Both the position numbers and the translations under genes were made by a program. The notes under the pieces were generated by a model. It was given only the letters and a program-made list of their open reading frames with translations, made no database searches and was not told the DNA's origin. A stretch of DNA of 36,378 nt from Ruminococcus sp. (GTDB lineage Bacteria > Bacillota > Clostridia > Oscillospirales > Ruminococcaceae): the NCBI GenBank assembly GCA_031262105.1, contig JAISIH010000049.1:1-36378 (forward strand). Reading direction: 5' to 3'. Below are positions 15,173 through 23,800 of the stretch, one piece after another; position 1 is the first letter of the stretch; every line of letters starts with the position of its first letter.

Positions 15173-16444
15173 ATGCAGAAATTGCAGAGATTTAAATTAA
15201 CCGGGGGGCATAAACTCTCGGGGGAGATTGTCTCGCAGGGGGCTAAGAATGCCGTTTTGCCGATACTTGCGGCGGCTGTTCTCATCGACGGCGAGGCGGT
15301 TATCGACGATGTCCCGGAGCTTTCCGACACATACTCCGCTGTCAGGATTCTGTCTCATCTGGGCGTAAAGGTTAATTATTGCAAAAGCGGGAAAACCGCT
15401 TCCGTAAACGCTTCGCAGATTTCATCGCACGAAATTCCCGACGATATGATGAAGGAGATGAGAAGTTCAATCTTCTTCCTCGGTCCGATTATCGGACGTA
15501 CCGGGAGTTGCAGGCTTAGTTACCCCGGCGGCTGTGACATAGGGCTTCGCCCCATTGATATGCATATTTCGGCACTCGAACAGATGGGGGTTAAGGTTAC
15601 TCACACGCACGAGCATCTTTATTTTTCTGCCGATAAGGGTCTTCGCGGCGCGAAGATTGCACTCCGTTTCCCCTCCGTGGGGACGACCGAAAACATAATC
15701 TGTGCGGCGGTTACAGCAAAGGGCGAGACGGTTATAACAAACGCCGCCCGCGAACCGGAGGTTGTTGACCTCGTTAAATTCTTAAACACCGCCGGAGCAA
15801 AGATAAAGTTTGAGTCGGGCGGCAGGATAATTATCGACGGCGTTTCTAAACTTCACGGGCTTCATCATACCGTAATGCCCGACCGCATAGCAGCGGCGAC
15901 AATCCTTGCGGGGACGGCGGCGGCAGGCGGACTTGTAACGGTTAAGAACTGCCAACCCCTCGATATGGAGGCGATCCTGCCGCTCTTTGAAGCGATGGGG
16001 AGCAGTATTTATCAGGGCAAGGACTTCATTACGATTAATTCCGGGAAGCGTCCGAAGGCACTCCCCGAAAAGCTTACGACGATGGTTTATCCCGGCTTCC
16101 CGACGGATGCTCAATCGGTTATAATGGGCGCACTCTGCAAGGCTTCCGGCACGTCAATTATCGAAGAGACGATTTTTGAAAACCGTTACCGCCACGTTCC
16201 CGAAATGCAGAAGATGGGCGCGGATATAGTCGTCTCGGGGCAGACCGCCGTAATCAAGGGCGTAAAACGCCTCCATGGCGCAAAAGTCAAGGCAACCGAT
16301 CTTCGCGGCGGCGCAGGAATGGTTATCGCGGGGCTTACGGCAGAGGGCATAACCGAAATCGAGGACATACGCTTTATCGACCGAGGTTATGAACAGCTTG
16401 AACTGATATTTTCATCACTCGGCGCGGATATAAAAAGGATATAA
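15173..16444 (+). CDS. murA: UDP-N-acetylglucosamine 1-carboxyvinyltransferase MurA
   Basis: A 423-residue cytoplasmic enzyme catalysing the first committed step of peptidoglycan synthesis, transfer of enolpyruvate from PEP to UDP-GlcNAc. QGAKNAVLPIL holds the conserved K25-N26 pair. YPGGCDIGLRPIDMH holds the PEP-reactive cysteine C121, so the enzyme should be of the fosfomycin-sensitive type (Asp at this position gives resistance). TEAQ-like FPTDAQ and RGGAGMVIAGL are also present. AAAAGGGG precedes the start. Its place between murG and ftsQ, where murC or murB are often found, is a variation on the dcw order. Confidence 0.95.
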   Translation: MQKLQRFKLTGGHKLSGEIVSQGAKNAVLPILAAAVLIDGEAVIDDVPELSDTYSAVRILSHLGVKVNYCKSGKTASVNASQISSHEIPDDMMKEMRSSIFFLGPIIGRTGSCRLSYPGGCDIGLRPIDMHISALEQMGVKVTHTHEHLYFSADKGLRGAKIALRFPSVGTTENIICAAVTAKGETVITNAAREPEVVDLVKFLNTAGAKIKFESGGRIIIDGVSKLHGLHHTVMPDRIAAATILAGTAAAGGLVTVKNCQPLDMEAILPLFEAMGSSIYQGKDFITINSGKRPKALPEKLTTMVYPGFPTDAQSVIMGALCKASGTSIIEETIFENRYRHVPEMQKMGADIVVSGQTAVIKGVKRLHGAKVKATDLRGGAGMVIAGLTAEGITEIEDIRFIDRGYEQLELIFSSLGADIKRI

Positions 16445-16453
16445 AATTAAGGC

Positions 16454-17392
16454 ATGAAATCTACGGAAAATTTTAACGGCTACTCATCTCGCGGCAAAAC
16501 AAGACGAAAGCGGAACTATTCCCTTGTCATTCTGACCGGGTTTACAGTCATTGTCATAATTTTTGCCGTTTTGAGTTTCACTCTGCTTTTTCCGGTTAAG
16601 ACGGTGAAGATTACAGGCTCTTCGGTCTACAGCCCGGCGGACATTAACACCGCCGCCGGATTAAAGGACGGGCAGCAGATTTTGACCGCCCCTGCCGACA
16701 GCATAAAAAATGTTATCCTTGACAGTTTTATCTATATTGATGAAGTAAATGTAAAAAAGAAATTCCCCGATACGATTGAAATTGAAGTTGTTCCGTCGAA
16801 GCCGATCGCCAATATTACCGTCGCAAATGAAGACGAGACAGAGAGTTACCTTTATATTTCCGGCGGCGGAAAGATTCTTGAAATTTCAGACGTTCCGAAG
16901 CGGAATGTGCCGATTTTAACAGGGGTAAAATTCTCCCCCGCAGTTGTTCCGGGCGTAACCGTCGATCTTAACGCGAAATTGACCGACCTTACGGCGGAAC
17001 AGATTGCGGATATTGAAGCCGCCGCATTTATCCTTGATGTTGCCGATGAAATAAAGTCAGCCTCCCTCGAAAAGATTGATTATATCGACATTTCCGACCC
17101 GGGCAACATAAAAATCATGTACGATAATCGGATAAATATGCAGATGGGGGGCCTGAGCGATTTTGCATACAAGCTCTCGTTTTTGAAAGAAATTATCGAC
17201 ACGAAAATCGGTCCGAACACCTCCGGGCGGCTCTCAATGCTCTCGACGGGCGGCGCAAGCTTTATCGACAGCGACGGTCTATCCTATAACGAAAAGAAAT
17301 TTGAACAGAACATCGCCTCTTCGACCGCTGCTTTAGAAACTGAAATAACGGAAGTATCGGAAGAAACGGCCGAAGAAGTTACAGAGGAATAA
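16454..17392 (+). CDS. ftsQ: Cell division protein FtsQ/DivIB with POTRA domain
   Basis: A 312-residue bitopic protein. A basic cytoplasmic N-terminus (KTRRKRNYS) precedes one transmembrane helix (about 22-47) and then an extracellular POTRA domain at about 48-118 (VKTVKITGSSVYSPADI, DEVNVKKKFPDTIEIEV). A less conserved beta domain and an acidic Glu/Thr-rich tail follow. FtsQ/DivIB bridges FtsL/DivIC and the FtsW-FtsI synthase. Only AAGG lies close to the ATG, and the gene starts 9 nt after murA, so translation may be coupled. ftsA, often found next, is missing and ftsZ follows after a promoter-bearing gap. Confidence 0.88.
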   Translation: MKSTENFNGYSSRGKTRRKRNYSLVILTGFTVIVIIFAVLSFTLLFPVKTVKITGSSVYSPADINTAAGLKDGQQILTAPADSIKNVILDSFIYIDEVNVKKKFPDTIEIEVVPSKPIANITVANEDETESYLYISGGGKILEISDVPKRNVPILTGVKFSPAVVPGVTVDLNAKLTDLTAEQIADIEAAAFILDVADEIKSASLEKIDYIDISDPGNIKIMYDNRINMQMGGLSDFAYKLSFLKEIIDTKIGPNTSGRLSMLSTGGASFIDSDGLSYNEKKFEQNIASSTAALETEITEVSEETAEEVTEE

Positions 17393-17441
17393 CATAAGAA
17401 AAAATTTCCTTAAAAAACTAATCGTTTTTCGTAAAAAACAC

Positions 17442-17470
17442 TTGATTTTGACATGAGAATGTGATATAAT
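17442..17470 (+). promoter_or_regulatory. ftsZ promoter
   Basis: TTGATT (17442-17447), a 17-bp spacer and TATAAT (17465-17470), with TGA just ahead of the -10 box forming an extended -10. It gives ftsZ its own transcript with a leader of about 100 nt, in addition to read-through from the dcw operon. The gap 17393-17577 holds no gene. Confidence 0.75.
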
Positions 17471-17577
17471 CATAATGTGAATTTATTTGTCAAGAGAATT
17501 TCACAGCCAAAATATGTAAATCAGTATTAATATATAAAATAACAGACTACAAAAAAATGGTTTCGGAGGAACAAAAA

Positions 17578-18672
17578 ATGGCGAATTTCACCCTTGAAGA
17601 CGACGATTTTATAAGTGATATAAATATAAAGGTAATCGGCGTAGGCGGCGGCGGCGGAAATGCCCTCAACAAGATGATTGAGGAGGGCATAAAGGACGTG
17701 CAGTTCATCGCTGTTAACACGGACGTCAGGGCTCTTAAAAATTCGCGTGCGGATGTGCGTGTTCAGATCGGGCAGAAGCTCACAAAGGGGCGCGGCGCGG
17801 GGAACAAGCCGAATGTCGGCGCGGAATCCGCAGTCGAAAACCATGACGAACTCGTTGACGCTATACGCGGGGCGAATATGGTTTTCGTTTCTGCCGGAAT
17901 GGGCGGCGGAACGGGGACGGGGGCTGCTCCCGTTGTTGCTCAGATTGCAAAAGATATGGATATTTTAACCGTTGCGGTTGTGACGAAGCCTTTCGATTTT
18001 GAACAAAAAGCGAAGATGGATCAAGCCGAAAAGGGCATTGCCGAGCTTAGAAAACACGTTGACTCCCTCGTGGTTATCCCGAATCAGAAGCTTCTTTCGA
18101 CCATGGAAAAGCCCCCGACGATGATGGACTCTTTCAAGATGGCGGACGATATTCTCAAAACCGGCGTGAAATCCATTGCCGAGCTAATAACCCGCGACGG
18201 GCTTATAAATGTAGACTTTGCCGATGTTGAGACGACGATGAAGAACGCAGGAATCGCACATATGGCTGTCGGTCACGGTTCCGGCAAGGACAAGGCTACC
18301 GAAGCGGCAAACGCAGTTATAACAAGCCCGCTCCTCGAGACTTCGATTAAGGGCGCAAGGCGCCTCCTCGTTAACATTGTAATGTCCGAAGATACGCTTT
18401 CGACTGACGTTGAGGCGGTTGCGAACGCAATCTCGGGTGCTGCCGATGATGACGTTCAGACGATTTTCGGCTCGGCTTTCGACTCAGACCTCAAGGACGA
18501 AATTCTCGTAACCGCAATCGCCTGCGAATTCCCGGAATACGACGAGGAATCCTCCGGCGTTACAAAAATCGACACCGAAACAATGGACTCCGAAAGCAGA
18601 CCGATGACGTCCGACACCGTCCCCGACTACATGGAAGATTTTAAGGATTTATTGGGGATGTTTTCAAAATAG
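17578..18672 (+). CDS. ftsZ: Cell division GTPase FtsZ
   Basis: A 364-residue tubulin homologue that forms the Z ring. IKVIGVGGGGGNA near the N-terminus, GMGGGTGTGAAP at about 107-118 (the GTP-binding tubulin signature) and NVDFADVETTMKNAG (the catalytic T7 loop) are intact. An ATG at 17557 is in frame, but GGAGG at 17565-17569 fits the ATG at 17578. The C-terminus is unusual: the linker is only about 25-30 residues and the end reads TVPDYMEDFKDLLGMFSK, with no clear IPxFLRxR peptide for FtsA/SepF/ZipA binding. A terminator follows. Confidence 0.96.
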   Translation: MANFTLEDDDFISDINIKVIGVGGGGGNALNKMIEEGIKDVQFIAVNTDVRALKNSRADVRVQIGQKLTKGRGAGNKPNVGAESAVENHDELVDAIRGANMVFVSAGMGGGTGTGAAPVVAQIAKDMDILTVAVVTKPFDFEQKAKMDQAEKGIAELRKHVDSLVVIPNQKLLSTMEKPPTMMDSFKMADDILKTGVKSIAELITRDGLINVDFADVETTMKNAGIAHMAVGHGSGKDKATEAANAVITSPLLETSIKGARRLLVNIVMSEDTLSTDVEAVANAISGAADDDVQTIFGSAFDSDLKDEILVTAIACEFPEYDEESSGVTKIDTETMDSESRPMTSDTVPDYMEDFKDLLGMFSK

Positions 18673-18700
18673 AATACAGAATACAGAATACAGAATACAG
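18671..18700 (+). repeat. 7-bp tandem repeat AGAATAC, four copies
   Basis: Four exact consecutive AGAATAC units (18671-18698) plus two bases of a fifth. The array begins inside the ftsZ stop codon and lies just before the terminator. It is probably a slippage-prone microsatellite, and no function is evident. Confidence 0.85.
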
Positions 18701-18717
18701 AGTTTTGAATACATAAG

Positions 18718-18750
18718 AATCGCCGCTCGAAATTAATCCGGGCGGCGATT
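18718..18750. terminator. Bidirectional hairpin terminator between ftsZ and the nucleotidase-like gene
   Basis: AATCGCCGCTCG (18718-18729) pairs with CGGGCGGCGATT (18739-18750) in a 12-bp stem with one G-U pair and a 9-nt loop. The genes on each side converge on it. The T tracts are weak on both strands, so efficiency is uncertain. Confidence 0.7.
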
Positions 18751-18778
18751 GTGTTTGAATGGCGGTAGTGTTTAGGTT

Positions 18779-20428
18779 TTATGATTTTTTTCCAAGAGTT
18801 AGATACAAAATTATTATCGCGAGGATTGAGACACCGGAAATTATCAGTATCGGGAGCATACCTGCGTACTTGTCAACTTCGCCGCCGGGGATTATTCTTA
18901 TGCGGTTTTGCGTTGTTGTTAAGGCGTTTTCGGTCTGGTTCAGGTATTTTGCGAAAACTGCGGCAATGTCACCGTCTCCCACAGCCCTTGCGCCGGTGAA
19001 AGGCTCAATTAACATATCGTAGCCGTCGCCGCCCTTTGCCAAGAAGTCGAATGTTGCGACTTTGTAATAAGCTTCATCTTCGAGAGGGTCGCCGTTGACT
19101 AAAACCTCTATAAGCCGCTCTCCCTCGGGCTTTTCCGGGTCGAACGCGTACGAAACCCCCGAAACCTGCATAAACCCGCCGTCATCGTGACCGTAGAGGC
19201 TCGCGCTGTAGTTTAAAACCTCGCGGATAACGCTGCCCTTTAGGTCCGCAACATAAATTATATTTGAGTACGGCAGAATATTTGAAATTACGCCGAGGGT
19301 AACCTTCCCCTCAAAAATCGGACCGCGAACATTCCCGGCGTTGCAAAACGCAATATCGCTGTCCCCCGCCCATCTCATTGAGTCGGCAACCATATCTGCG
19401 ATAACGCTCTCCTGTGAACGGATTACCTCGCGTTCAAAATCGGTAAGCGTAACCGCGCTTATCGCAACAACATTCTTTGAAAGTCTTTCGGCGTTTTCGT
19501 TGCAGGCGGCTAAAACCTTCGCTGTTTCAGGGTCGGGCGTTGCGGAGACGGACGCCGATTTTGTTATAACCGATGATTTTATGTTAAAACCGCCGTTTTC
19601 GTTTTTATAAACCTGCACCATTCCGATATCTTCGCCCTGTTCCCCGGCGATAGATATGGGTATCATGCCCGGGGTTAATGTAACGCTTCCCTCGGCGTAG
19701 ATGTCGCCGTCGATGATAAGGTCGATGCCCTCGGCGTTTTCCGCTATGTCATATATGTTCCCGATATTCCTCACAGTGCTGTTGTCAACCGTTCCTATGT
19801 GGGACAAAAGCACAACAATATCCGCACCCTGCGATCTTAACGTTTCGGCGGTTTTCGTTGCGTAAACTGCAAGCTCGGGGATTGTGCCGAAATCAAGGTC
19901 AAAACCGCCGCTCGATTTGTGTTTTGATGCCGGGGTTGTTATCCCGAAGACTCCGACTGTAACGCCGCCGCGTTCTATTAGTGCGGAAGATACAAGCGGC
20001 GGATTGTTTATCGCTGCCGATTCCTGAACCAAAACAGGAAAACGAGTTTGCTCGGCAAGTTCGAGAGTTCGCTCAAGACCGTAGTCAAGGTCGTGATTGC
20101 CGATTGTCATTGCGTCATAATCCATGGCGTTCATGACGCTGACGGCATTTTCGCCGCTGTCCATGTTGACCAAGAAGCTGCCCTGAAAAGCGTCGCCTGT
20201 GTCGAAGAAGAATGTCGCGGGGAACTCTGCCCGCTTCCCCTTAACTATTCCGGCGATAATGTCCGCGCCGATGGCTGTATCGGAAGAATTAAGGAAACCC
20301 TCCGTCTCCCCGGTGTGATAAAACACCGCAACAAGCGTTTCTTCCGCTGTTATCGTCAAAGGTTTACAGACGCCGATAACAGATAAAATCATAAGCATGG
20401 AAAATACGGCAGTAATCTTCTTTTTCAT
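18779..20428 (-). CDS. Surface-anchored 5'-nucleotidase-like metallophosphatase with degenerate metal site
   Basis: A 549-residue exported protein with a signal peptide (1-28), a calcineurin-like metallophosphatase domain (about 32-270), a 5'-nucleotidase C-terminal domain (about 320-500) and a C-terminal transmembrane helix (about 522-545) followed by GKKS. Intact parts are DTGDAFQGS (D79), TIGNHD (110-113), LLSHIG (H210) and, in the C-terminal domain, NAGNVRGP and AKGGDGYD for nucleotide binding. Odd parts: the first motif, normally HTNDxHG, reads HTGETEG (38-44), and the last, normally GHxH, reads DGDIYAEG (240-247). Two metal-ligand motifs are therefore lost or altered. It may be inactive, altered in metal use, or a nucleotide-binding surface protein. 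It is the second gene of an operon, 9 nt after the sensor kinase, with SD GAGGTGAT. Confidence 0.85.
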   Translation of the reverse strand: MKKKITAVFSMLMILSVIGVCKPLTITAEETLVAVFYHTGETEGFLNSSDTAIGADIIAGIVKGKRAEFPATFFFDTGDAFQGSFLVNMDSGENAVSVMNAMDYDAMTIGNHDLDYGLERTLELAEQTRFPVLVQESAAINNPPLVSSALIERGGVTVGVFGITTPASKHKSSGGFDLDFGTIPELAVYATKTAETLRSQGADIVVLLSHIGTVDNSTVRNIGNIYDIAENAEGIDLIIDGDIYAEGSVTLTPGMIPISIAGEQGEDIGMVQVYKNENGGFNIKSSVITKSASVSATPDPETAKVLAACNENAERLSKNVVAISAVTLTDFEREVIRSQESVIADMVADSMRWAGDSDIAFCNAGNVRGPIFEGKVTLGVISNILPYSNIIYVADLKGSVIREVLNYSASLYGHDDGGFMQVSGVSYAFDPEKPEGERLIEVLVNGDPLEDEAYYKVATFDFLAKGGDGYDMLIEPFTGARAVGDGDIAAVFAKYLNQTENALTTTQNRIRIIPGGEVDKYAGMLPILIISGVSILAIIILYLTLGKKS

Positions 20429-20437
20429 ATTATCACC

Positions 20438-22600
20438 TCATGCAAGCCACTTTTTCAGAGTGCCGAACAGGTCTTTGAGTTCAATCGGTTTTGATATAAA
20501 ATCGTTCATGCCCTTTTCTATAAACATTTCCCTTACGCCGGCAACTGCATTTGCCGTCAGGGCAACTATCGGGACATCGTAATAATCGGGAAGGTTGCGG
20601 ATTGCCGCCGTTGTTTCTATGCCGTCCATCTCCGGCATCATGTGGTCCATCAGGATAAGGTCGTATTTTTTAGTCTTGCACTTGTCGAGTGCTTCCATGC
20701 CGGAAAGGGCTGTGTCGGCGTTTATCCCCGCAAGCGTCAGAAGTTCCGCCGCGATTTCAACATTTATTTCGAGGTCGTCAACGATTAAGACTTTCGCATT
20801 CGGCGCGAAAAACTTAACATCGGTGTCGCTCTGCATTAAGGTTTCGATATTGTCAATTTCTGATGGGGCATCAAGCTTTATTGTCGCCGTAAATGTGCTG
20901 CCCCTGCCGTAAACGCTCTCTACGGTTATATCGCCGCCCATCGCCGTACAGAGGCTTTTTGTTATCGCAAGCCCAAGCCCCGTACCCTCAATCCCTATGT
21001 TCTTCTTCGAGTCGAACTGATTAAACGAGCCGAAAAGTTTCGGGATATTCTTTTCTTCGATTCCGATTCCGGTGTCGCTAACCGACATTCTAAGCGTTAA
21101 TTCATCGTCCCAAAGTTTTTCGGCGGTTATGATAAGGGTAACGCTCCCCTCGCGGGTATATTTCACGGCGTTCGTTAAGAGATTGAGTAGGATCTGCCTC
21201 ACGCGCGATTCGTCACCGATTAATATGTCGGGGATATCACTTGCAATCTCCTTTTTGAATATAAGCGATTTCTTTTCGGCGCGGTTGTCTATAATGCTTA
21301 AAACGTCCGACAGCATAGTCTTAAAGCTAAACGGCGTGCTTATTATATCAAGCTTCCCCGATTCTATCTTTGAAAAATCGAGAATATCGTTTATAATCGA
21401 GAGAAGCCCGTTCGCCGCCCGCCGTAGCTTATTAACGTAGTCCCTCGCCGTGTCGGAGATGCTTTCCCTCCCGATAAGCTCGGACATACCGATAATTGCG
21501 TTCATCGGCGTTCGGATTTCGTGGCTCATTCGAGCAAGAAAACTGCTCTTTTCGATACTTGCGGCTTCTGCGCGGCGGTTAGCTTCGGTAAGCTCGATAT
21601 TTCGCTTTTCAACCTCGTCGCCGCTTCGCTCTACAACAACATTCGAGAGTATCAGCACCATTCCGATTACAATAAGCATTACAACGAATATTGCCGTAAA
21701 ACTGTTGCCGAAAATGGTTGAGAGGTTAAGCGGATATTTTACAACAATATACCAGTCAAGATTCGGTATATATTCAACATGATAGATAACCGCATCCATC
21801 GCGAAGGTTACGGATTCGTTTTTATCGGTGTCAATGGATATAGCCCGGCGCAGAATTTCCATTCCGGGTATGCCCTCCATGTCGGTTACATTAACCTTGT
21901 TTTCGATGCTTTTTAAGTCTCTTGCGACGGTAATTTCGCCGGTGCGGTTAAACATCATTACCTGCGCGTCGTCCGAGATATTTTCATAGAGTTCGTTTAT
22001 AAACTTTGAAAGGTCGATCCCCGTCCCGAGCATACCTATCGGGTCGGCATTTTCATGGAAGCTGTTAATCGAATAGACGGGGGCGTTAATCCAAAGCCCG
22101 ACTATATCAAGCTCCGGGTTGTAGTTAACGTTGAACCAGTATAGGTCGGTATTATAAAGCGTGCGGTTATACCAATAGTTTTCGGGCTTTGCAGGGTCAA
22201 CAATATAAGGCGCGGCGTAGGACGAATAGAAAATTTTATCGACGTCGTTGCACCAGAAAACAAGCTTCTCGCCCGCGTATTCCCCGCGATAACCGTCAAA
22301 CTCACGAAAAGCAGCCGTACGGGCGGTTTCGTCCGTCGGATTCATGAAATATTCCTGTATAATGGGCATACCCGTAAGCTTCGTGCAGAGTACAAGCTCA
22401 TTGCTCATAATGTCCGATATACGAAGCTTTGAGGTCTCCGCCGCCGATGCCGTAAGCCTGCTGATGTTATCGTAACTCATTTTCAGGCTAAGCAGAAAAA
22501 ATGTCACAACCCCTACGAAAAATATTACAGCAAAAAGCGCGCTCGAAAATATACGAAACTGTCTTCCGATCGTTCTTTCGCCGCTTTTATTTAACAGCAT
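20438..22600 (-). CDS. Hybrid sensor histidine kinase with extracellular Cache-like sensor and receiver domain
   Basis: A 720-residue membrane kinase. TM1 spans about 17-39, an extracellular PDC/dCache-like sensor about 40-300 (with WFNVNYNPELDIVGLWINAP and MLGTGIDLSKF) and TM2 about 301-322. HisKA has MSHEIRTPMNA with H360, and HATPase_c has NLLTNAVKY (N473, N477), SDTGIGI (D509) and GTGLGL at 539-544. The C-terminal receiver (about 602-718) has D608/D609, the phosphoacceptor D652 in LMDHMMPEMDG, T682 and K704. All catalytic residues are present. No separate output regulator is adjacent; the next gene is the surface nucleotidase-like protein. Ligand unknown. It is transcribed from the promoter at 22645-22673. 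Confidence 0.93.
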   Translation of the reverse strand: MLLNKSGERTIGRQFRIFSSALFAVIFFVGVVTFFLLSLKMSYDNISRLTASAAETSKLRISDIMSNELVLCTKLTGMPIIQEYFMNPTDETARTAAFREFDGYRGEYAGEKLVFWCNDVDKIFYSSYAAPYIVDPAKPENYWYNRTLYNTDLYWFNVNYNPELDIVGLWINAPVYSINSFHENADPIGMLGTGIDLSKFINELYENISDDAQVMMFNRTGEITVARDLKSIENKVNVTDMEGIPGMEILRRAISIDTDKNESVTFAMDAVIYHVEYIPNLDWYIVVKYPLNLSTIFGNSFTAIFVVMLIVIGMVLILSNVVVERSGDEVEKRNIELTEANRRAEAASIEKSSFLARMSHEIRTPMNAIIGMSELIGRESISDTARDYVNKLRRAANGLLSIINDILDFSKIESGKLDIISTPFSFKTMLSDVLSIIDNRAEKKSLIFKKEIASDIPDILIGDESRVRQILLNLLTNAVKYTREGSVTLIITAEKLWDDELTLRMSVSDTGIGIEEKNIPKLFGSFNQFDSKKNIGIEGTGLGLAITKSLCTAMGGDITVESVYGRGSTFTATIKLDAPSEIDNIETLMQSDTDVKFFAPNAKVLIVDDLEINVEIAAELLTLAGINADTALSGMEALDKCKTKKYDLILMDHMMPEMDGIETTAAIRNLPDYYDVPIVALTANAVAGVREMFIEKGMNDFISKPIELKDLFGTLKKWLA

Positions 22601-22644
22601 ATGTAAATATCCTAAACTTGCATTTATAATATTACTTCACTCTA

Positions 22645-22673
22645 ATAATATCATAAACTTAAGCAAAAGTCAA
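22645..22673 (-). promoter_or_regulatory. Promoter of the sensor kinase / nucleotidase-like operon
   Basis: On the minus strand TTGACT (22668-22673), a 17-bp spacer and TATTAT (22645-22650). The predicted leader is about 38 nt. Confidence 0.7.
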
Positions 22674-22720
22674 TAGCTATTTTATCGCTCATGTTTTTTT
22701 CATAATATTATTAAAAAGGC

Positions 22721-22749
22721 TTGCAATTTAATCGGAGAAATGTTATAAT
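22721..22749 (+). promoter_or_regulatory. Promoter of the PfkB kinase gene
   Basis: TTGCAA (22721-22726), a 17-bp spacer and TATAAT (22744-22749) with an extended -10 (TGT before TATAAT). The AAGGAGG of the next gene begins 19 nt downstream. Confidence 0.8.
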
Positions 22750-22781
22750 TAAAACAGTTATAAATATAAGGAGGGGTTTTG

Positions 22782-23741
22782 TTGCCCGAAATTGTCACGC
22801 TCGGCGAAGCTCTCGTCGATTTTACATATAACGACAGCGAAAATGGCATTTTTTACAAGCAAAACCCCGGCGGAAGCCCCGCAAATATCGCCGCCGCCGC
22901 GAAGCTCTTGGGCGTTAAGACGGCATTTATCGGGAAGATCGGCATGGGTATCTTCGGGAACTTCGTCTATGATACGCTCTCTTCCCTCGGTATAGATACT
23001 TCCGGGATAGTCCGCGATAAGGACCTTTTAACCGCGCTTGCGTTCATAAAAACGAACGAATCGGGCAAGCGTGAGTTTACATTCTATCGGAATAACACCG
23101 CCGATATGAATCTGCGCTTCTCGGAGGTTAATCTTCATCTTATCGAAGCCGCTAAAATCCTGCATTTCGGCGCGTTGCTTCTCGAGAGCGAACCCTCGCG
23201 GAGTGCTGTTACAAACGCTGTCGAATACGCAAGGGACAAGAACAAGATTATCTCATATTCCTTAAATTACAGAGAATCGCTCTGGTACGACACCGACATC
23301 GCCGCCGCCGCAATGCGAAGCGTGCTTTCTTACGTCGATATATTAAAAGTCTCCGAAGATGAACTCGAACTTATCACCGACAGCAGCAACCTTCTCCCGT
23401 CAATATATAAGCTCATGAAATACGGCATTAAGGCAATTATTATTACACAAGGCGCGAAGGGCTGCGTTATCGCGACACCGAAGGGTATCCGCGAAGTCCG
23501 CTCCTATAAAACGCCGATTGTCGATACCCTCGGTTCCGGCGACAGCTTCATGGGGGCGTTCCTCTCGCGAATTGCCGCACTCCCCTCCGCTCTCCTCGAG
23601 ACCGACACCGCCGCCCTTACCGAATTCGCCGAATATTCAAACGCCGCAGGTGCTGTGTGTGCCTCAAGGGTCGGCGCAATCCCCGCAATGCCGAAAAATG
23701 AAGATATTCTTGCCTGTATGCGCGATAATCCTCTTCTGTAA
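22782..23741 (+). CDS. PfkB-family carbohydrate kinase (fructokinase-like)
   Basis: A 319-residue ribokinase-fold sugar kinase. Its N-terminal signature is PGGSPANIAAAAKLLG plus FIGKIGMGIFG; the C-terminal signature DTLGSGDSFMGAFL places the catalytic base at D254. It most resembles fructokinases (GEALVDF start). The start is a TTG: two consecutive TTG codons lie at 22779 and 22782 after AAGGAGG (22768-22774), and 22782 has the better spacing. A Ser replaces the usual Ala in the GAGD motif, a mild change. Likely role: phosphorylating a free sugar entering glycolysis. Substrate choice between fructose and a related sugar cannot be read from the sequence. Confidence 0.88.
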   Translation: MPEIVTLGEALVDFTYNDSENGIFYKQNPGGSPANIAAAAKLLGVKTAFIGKIGMGIFGNFVYDTLSSLGIDTSGIVRDKDLLTALAFIKTNESGKREFTFYRNNTADMNLRFSEVNLHLIEAAKILHFGALLLESEPSRSAVTNAVEYARDKNKIISYSLNYRESLWYDTDIAAAAMRSVLSYVDILKVSEDELELITDSSNLLPSIYKLMKYGIKAIIITQGAKGCVIATPKGIREVRSYKTPIVDTLGSGDSFMGAFLSRIAALPSALLETDTAALTEFAEYSNAAGAVCASRVGAIPAMPKNEDILACMRDNPLL

Positions 23742-23800
23742 AAACTCTGTGAATAAATCCGACGGCGAAAACCCTTTTTGTCCGTCCCGGGAGTATGAAT

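Noticed and set aside
17448..17470. TTGACA at 17448 paired with TATAAT at 17465
   Set aside because: The spacer would be 11 bp, too short. TTGATT at 17442 gives 17 bp with the same -10 and was used instead.
17557..17577. Upstream in-frame ATG for ftsZ
   Set aside because: The GGAGG lies after this ATG, inside the would-be coding region, and fits the ATG at 17578.
18671..18700. Short regular repeats as a CRISPR array
   Set aside because: The units are 7 bp, contiguous and without spacers, and there are no cas genes.
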